Of a stretch of DNA of 8,089 nucleotides, positions 5,212-8,089 are shown one piece after another; the stretch's first letter is position 1, and the number at the start of each line of letters is the position of its first letter. The stretch is from NCBI GenBank assembly GCA_963972175.1, contig CAXAVP010000201.1:1-8089 (forward strand), given 5' to 3'. Under the pieces are notes generated by a model that was not told the origin of the DNA, did no database searches, and was given only the letters and a program-made list of their open reading frames with translations. Made by a program: the position numbers and the translations under genes. This DNA is from Arenibacter sp963972175. Its GTDB lineage: Bacteria; Bacteroidota; Bacteroidia; Flavobacteriales; Flavobacteriaceae.

Positions 5212-6525
5212 CTAATTGTATTGGTTTAAAACCTCTTTAAAGGTCTTTATGAGGGCTTGCTGTTCTTTTGGGTAATTCTTTGGCAGTATCGGGTTTTTTT
5301 CTGCAATATCCCTATTCAAATTATACAGTTCGCCATTGTCATACAATTTCCATGATTTGTTCTGAACGTATCGCCTGTTCTTAAACTTTCCCCAATTGGG
5401 TTCGTAATGACAAAATACCCAATCCCGCTTTACGGTATTGTCCCCCAATAGCTGAGGGTAAAAGCTTAGACCGTCCAGAGACATGTTTGGTGATTCTTTT
5501 GTTCCGGCTATCCCCAGTAGGGTGGGAAGGAAATCTGTAAAATCTATTAGGTTGTTGTTGGTGCTTTTGGGGGCAATCTTTCCTTTCCAATGTACTATAA
5601 GCGGGACATGTGTCCCGGCGTCAGTAGTATGGCCCTTGTCGCCCTTTAGCGGATGGCCGTTTAGGGTAGACACAACATCCCTATCTGTTCCATTGTCTCC
5701 AACAAAGAGAATCACTGTATTCTCTAAAATCCCCAATTCTTCTGTTTTTTTTACTATCTGTCCTACAAGGGAGTCCATGTACTGGACCATCTCCCCAAAG
5801 TAGGCGGGGTCGTTGACCTTTGCACTCGGGTCAAATTCGGGAAATTTTTTGTTCTTTGGAGTGGGGACAAATGGGTCATGGGTCAGCACCATAGGGTAGT
5901 AGATGAAAAAGGGGCTTTCTTTATGTTTTTCCATAAAGTTACTGATGTTTTTTAGAAAAATATCCGGGCCATATTCACCAGGGTATGCTTTTGTGCCGTC
6001 TTTTTTGCTACTTAATGTAGGGTCTTTGTAGCGTGAGCCCAATTTATCTATTTGCCAGAGGCAATAGTCGTCAAACCCCGCCTTTTCTGGTAAGGTTCCT
6101 ATGCGATTACCAGCCAATTGTTGCTGACGTGTATTGCCCAATAATTGCCATTTACCGGCAATAAAGGTAGCGTATCCTGCTTCCTGCATATAATGACCGA
6201 AGGTCTTTTCCTCGGGGTCCAACAATCCAAAGCCAATATAATTGCGAAAACTATACTTGCCTGTCATAATCTGAACACGGGATGGGGTACATAGGGGAGT
6301 GGCATAACAATGGGTGAATCGCATCCCCCCTTTGGCCAGTTGGTCCAAATGAGGGGTTTTATAACTGCTGCCTCCATAAGACCCTAAAGTTTCAATCCCC
6401 AAATCATCGGCCATGATGAGTATAATATTGGGTTTCTTTTTTCCTGTTGCCTTGACCGAATTTTTGCAGGACGTTAGATGTAATAGGCCGGTGGCCAAAA
6501 GGAGAAAAAAGAGGATACGGCTCAT
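5212..6525 (-). CDS. S1-family sulfatase lipoprotein (arylsulfatase A-like)
   Basis: A complete 437-residue type I sulfatase, first gene of the probable sulfatase pair. The lipoprotein signal ends HLTSC (lipid Cys 20). The residues that follow (KNSVKATGKKK) lack the acidic pair seen in its neighbour, so periplasmic-facing anchoring is more likely. The core starts PNIILIMADD (D40, D41). The signature CTPSR at 79-83 supplies the Cys for formylglycine formation and Arg. GKWQ at 124-127 has Gln where many S1 enzymes have His. H216 lies in LTHDP, D277 and N278 in GDNG, and K294 or K297 in PLKGDKGHTTDAGTHVP. It differs strongly from the downstream sulfatase, so the two probably act on different sulfate positions or glycans. 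I cannot assign the S1 subfamily. A near-consensus promoter lies about 65 nt upstream. The maturation enzyme needed by both is not in the window. Confidence 0.92.
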   Translation of the reverse strand: MSRILFFLLLATGLLHLTSCKNSVKATGKKKPNIILIMADDLGIETLGSYGGSSYKTPHLDQLAKGGMRFTHCYATPLCTPSRVQIMTGKYSFRNYIGFGLLDPEEKTFGHYMQEAGYATFIAGKWQLLGNTRQQQLAGNRIGTLPEKAGFDDYCLWQIDKLGSRYKDPTLSSKKDGTKAYPGEYGPDIFLKNISNFMEKHKESPFFIYYPMVLTHDPFVPTPKNKKFPEFDPSAKVNDPAYFGEMVQYMDSLVGQIVKKTEELGILENTVILFVGDNGTDRDVVSTLNGHPLKGDKGHTTDAGTHVPLIVHWKGKIAPKSTNNNLIDFTDFLPTLLGIAGTKESPNMSLDGLSFYPQLLGDNTVKRDWVFCHYEPNWGKFKNRRYVQNKSWKLYDNGELYNLNRDIAEKNPILPKNYPKEQQALIKTFKEVLNQYN

Positions 6526-6591
6526 AGGAAATCAATTTGTTTAGGTGGCAACTCTGTTCTCCTTTTTTATGGTAGCGCTGGTTGTCCAAAG

Positions 6592-6621
6592 CAAATATAT
6601 GTGAATGTAGGAAAAAGGCAA
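6592..6621 (-). promoter_or_regulatory. Strong Bacteroidetes-type promoter for the sulfatase pair
   Basis: On the minus strand TTG (6619-6621), a spacer of exactly 19 nt and TATATTTG (6592-6599) match the Bacteroidetes TTG-N19-TAnnTTTG consensus perfectly. Transcription would begin near 6586, giving a leader of about 60 nt before the ATG at 6525. The kdsA terminator lies upstream, so the sulfatases have their own transcription unit. Confidence 0.75.
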
Positions 6622-6639
6622 GCCGCACTTTCTCCTAAA

Positions 6640-6659
6640 AACTACTTCTAAGAGTAGTT
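6640..6659. promoter_or_regulatory. Inverted repeat upstream of the sulfatase promoter, possible operator
   Basis: AACTACT and AGTAGTT are separated by TCTAAG, a perfect 7-bp inverted repeat. It is centred roughly 64 nt before the predicted sulfatase transcription start and 18 bp upstream of the TTG box, a spacing compatible with an activator site. On the minus strand it is followed by TTTTT, so a weak AT-rich terminator is the alternative, though kdsA already has a stronger one. Confidence 0.35.
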
Positions 6660-6739
6660 GTGCCTTGCTGTCACTTGGTATGAACAAGACCATGCATTCT
6701 GAGTACCTGTAACTTCATTGGGCTTTTATGTATACTGCC

Positions 6740-6770
6740 AAAAAAAATGCCGCATTGAATCTGCGGCATT
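6740..6770 (-). terminator. Rho-independent terminator of kdsA
   Basis: AATGCCGCA (6746-6754) and TGCGGCATT (6762-6770) form a perfect 9-bp stem with a 7-nt loop. On the minus strand the stem is followed by an uninterrupted run of T (6747 down to 6740). It sits about 40 nt beyond the kdsA stop at 6811. The plus-strand side has only ATATATA, so termination should be directional. Confidence 0.88.
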
Positions 6771-6810
6771 ATATATAGTTCTCTTAGGTTTTAGGAATAT
6801 TTTCCAGGTC

Positions 6811-7629
6811 TTAAAGGGAGTTCACTGTTTTGCGGATAGCAACCAAATTGGTCAATAATTTTTCCAAGTAGTCCAAGTGCAGCATATTGGCCCCGTCACT
6901 TTTGGCATTGGAAGGGTCAAAATGGGTCTCCATAAAAATGCCGTCCGCACCAGTAACTATTCCGGCTCTGGCAATAGTCTCTATCATATCTGGCCGTCCT
7001 CCCGTTACTCCTGAAGACTGATTGGGCTGTTGTAGGGAATGGGTTACATCCAACACTACCGGAGCATATTGCTTCATGGTAGGGATACCACGGAAATCCA
7101 CAATCATGTCTTGGTAGCCAAACATGGTACCCCTGTCGGTTACCATGACTTGCTCATTATTCGAATCTAGGACTTTTTGTACTGCATGCTTCATGCTTTC
7201 CGGGCTCATAAACTGTCCTTTTTTAAGGTTTACTACCTTTCCAGTTTCGGCGGCCGCGACTACCAAATCCGTTTGCCGGACCAAAAAGGCCGGTATTTGT
7301 AGCACATCTACGTATTCTGCAGCCTTTTGGGCATCAGATACTTCATGGATATCCGTAATGGTGGGAACTTTAAAAGTTTCGGAAACTTTTCTAAGGATCT
7401 TTAAGGCCTTTTGGTCTCCAATGCCCGTAAACGAATCGACCCTACTGCGGTTTGCTTTTTTAAAGCTCCCCTTAAAAACGTAGGGAATGTTCAATTTATC
7501 GGAAATAGAAACCACTCTTTCGGCGATTCGCATAGCCATATCTTCCCCCTCAATGGCACAAGGGCCACAGAGCAGGAAAAAGTTGTTGCTTTGGGTGTGT
7601 TTTATCTGGGGTACTAGCTCTAGTTTCAT
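6811..7629 (-). CDS. kdsA: 3-deoxy-8-phosphooctulonate synthase (KDO-8-phosphate synthase), metal-dependent type
   Basis: A 272-residue cytoplasmic aldolase-like enzyme that condenses phosphoenolpyruvate with arabinose 5-phosphate to KDO-8-phosphate, the first committed step of KDO synthesis for lipopolysaccharide. Family motifs run through the whole length: CGPCAIEG (21-28), FKGSFKKANRS (52-62), ITDIHE (91-96), QIPAFLVRQTDL (111-122), NLKKGQFMSP (134-143), VTDRGTMFGY (163-172), DVTHSLQQP (194-202) and FMETHFDPSNAKSDGANM (232-249). C24, H197, E234 and D245 fall at the spacing of the metal ligands in the Aquifex enzyme; E. coli KdsA has Asn instead of Cys, so this is the metal-dependent class. 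I chose ATG 7629, since the 21 residues of the longer frame to 7692 lack family similarity and a -7-like box at 7648-7655 would start transcription inside them. A strong terminator follows the stop. Confidence 0.95.
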   Translation of the reverse strand: MKLELVPQIKHTQSNNFFLLCGPCAIEGEDMAMRIAERVVSISDKLNIPYVFKGSFKKANRSRVDSFTGIGDQKALKILRKVSETFKVPTITDIHEVSDAQKAAEYVDVLQIPAFLVRQTDLVVAAAETGKVVNLKKGQFMSPESMKHAVQKVLDSNNEQVMVTDRGTMFGYQDMIVDFRGIPTMKQYAPVVLDVTHSLQQPNQSSGVTGGRPDMIETIARAGIVTGADGIFMETHFDPSNAKSDGANMLHLDYLEKLLTNLVAIRKTVNSL

Positions 7630-7647
7630 CGTTATTGTAATTTGTGG

Positions 7648-7673
7648 CAAAGATAAGGAATAGATATAAGCAA
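7648..7673 (-). promoter_or_regulatory. Candidate kdsA promoter
   Basis: TATCTTTG on the minus strand (7648-7655) matches TAnnTTTG exactly. A TTG lies upstream at 7671-7673, but the 15-nt spacer is shorter than the usual 19 or so, so the -33 assignment is uncertain. The predicted start near 7642 gives a leader of about 13 nt to the ATG at 7629 and supports that start codon. Confidence 0.45.
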
Positions 7674-7804
7674 ATTGTGGGCAAATTATCACTAGGTATG
7701 AACTTGTGCGCTGCGGTTTTTATAGGCCTGTTTTAGATTTTTAAATAGCCGTTTATTAGGATAATTGTCGTAAATTATAAAGTGTAATCAAAAAACGCAA
7801 CATC

Positions 7805-8089
7805 ATGGAAATTAAAGACTTATTGATCCCGGAGCTAGAGCAGGAAATAGCAATAACTGAAAAGTTTTTGAAGCGTATTCCCAAAGATAAATTGGATTGG
7901 CGACCCCATGAAAAGTCCATGAGCTTAAAACAATTGGGTAGCCATTTGACGGAATTGCCCAGTTGGATCGTAGGAACAATGACCCAGGACGGAATGGCCA
8001 TGGATGACTATAAGCCACCTGTGAACGACAATGTGGATGAAATGATACAGGTGCTTACCGCTTCGGGCAAGGAAGCCATAGGTGCTTTG
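7805..8089 (+). CDS. DinB-family protein, N-terminal part (runs off the window)
   Basis: The frame from ATG 7805 is open to the last base, giving 95 residues of an incomplete protein. It shows the DinB/YfiT-like four-helix pattern: an N-terminal helix with ELEQEIAITEKFLKRIPKDKLDWRPHEKSMSLKQLGSHLTELPSWIVG. The helix-2 His (H47 in GSHL) is the first of the usual three metal-binding His; the other two would lie beyond the edge. Family members are metal-binding proteins, including thiol-S-transferases, and most lack a known reaction, so no specific function is assigned. It is divergent from kdsA. I find no good TTG/TAnnTTTG promoter in the 175-bp gap on this strand. Confidence 0.85.
   Translation, partial: MEIKDLLIPELEQEIAITEKFLKRIPKDKLDWRPHEKSMSLKQLGSHLTELPSWIVGTMTQDGMAMDDYKPPVNDNVDEMIQVLTASGKEAIGAL

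Noticed and set aside
5483..5803. Plus-strand frame of 106 codons opposite the upstream sulfatase
   Set aside because: Shadow of a well-supported sulfatase; hydrophobic and Ser/Pro-rich composition typical of antisense frames.
7124..7483. Plus-strand frame of 119 codons opposite kdsA
   Set aside because: Antisense shadow of kdsA, which has intact motifs throughout.
7630..7692. Extended start for kdsA
   Set aside because: The 21 added residues are unlike KdsA and overlap a -7-like promoter box; family similarity begins after the ATG at 7629.
7756..8018. Minus-strand frames at the right edge
   Set aside because: Shadows of the plus-strand DinB-family gene, whose frame is open to the window end and has the expected helix and His pattern.

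Overview
The window looks like a chromosomal stretch from a marine Bacteroidota, most likely a Flavobacteriaceae member. The reasons are a moderately AT-rich composition, several promoters that fit the Bacteroidetes TTG-N(~19)-TAnnTTTG pattern, little Shine-Dalgarno signal, two lipoprotein sulfatases, and a metal-type KDO-8-phosphate synthase, which implies a Gram-negative outer membrane. The genus cannot be fixed from sequence alone.

Layout. Positions 1-473 hold no complete gene: a possible gene fragment at the left edge, several hairpins, and a stretch that resembles a dispersed Bacteroidetes intergenic repeat. A fungal-LYS1-like saccharopine dehydrogenase (474-1697, +) follows. It converges on a secreted PHP-type phosphodiesterase (1831-2946, -), which is divergent from a small DUF1801 protein (3040-3399, +). 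That gene converges on two S1-family sulfatase lipoproteins on the minus strand (transcribed 6525 to 5212, then 5137 to 3530). They are probably co-transcribed from a near-consensus promoter at 6592-6621. Next is kdsA (6811-7629, -) with a clear intrinsic terminator (6740-6770). A DinB-family gene (7805 onward, +) runs off the right edge.

The most unusual feature is a pair of 7-bp tandem arrays, at 1681-1771 and 3470-3532. Each lies at the 3' end of a gene, supplies that gene's TAA stop codon, and reads TAANCAG (later TGGTCAG in the second array) on that gene's coding strand. They occupy the only two convergent gaps in the window; no divergent or tandem gap has one. Because 7 mod 3 = 1, consecutive TAA-bearing units place a stop in all three forward frames.

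Functionally the genes are a mix. kdsA is envelope housekeeping (KDO for lipopolysaccharide). The sulfatase pair suggests desulfation of a sulfated glycan, although no SusC/SusD pair, glycoside hydrolase or sulfatase-maturation gene is visible here. The phosphodiesterase is predicted to be exported. The dehydrogenase belongs to lysine metabolism. I see no mobile element, CRISPR array, tRNA or rRNA, and no convincing multi-gene defence or biosynthetic system.
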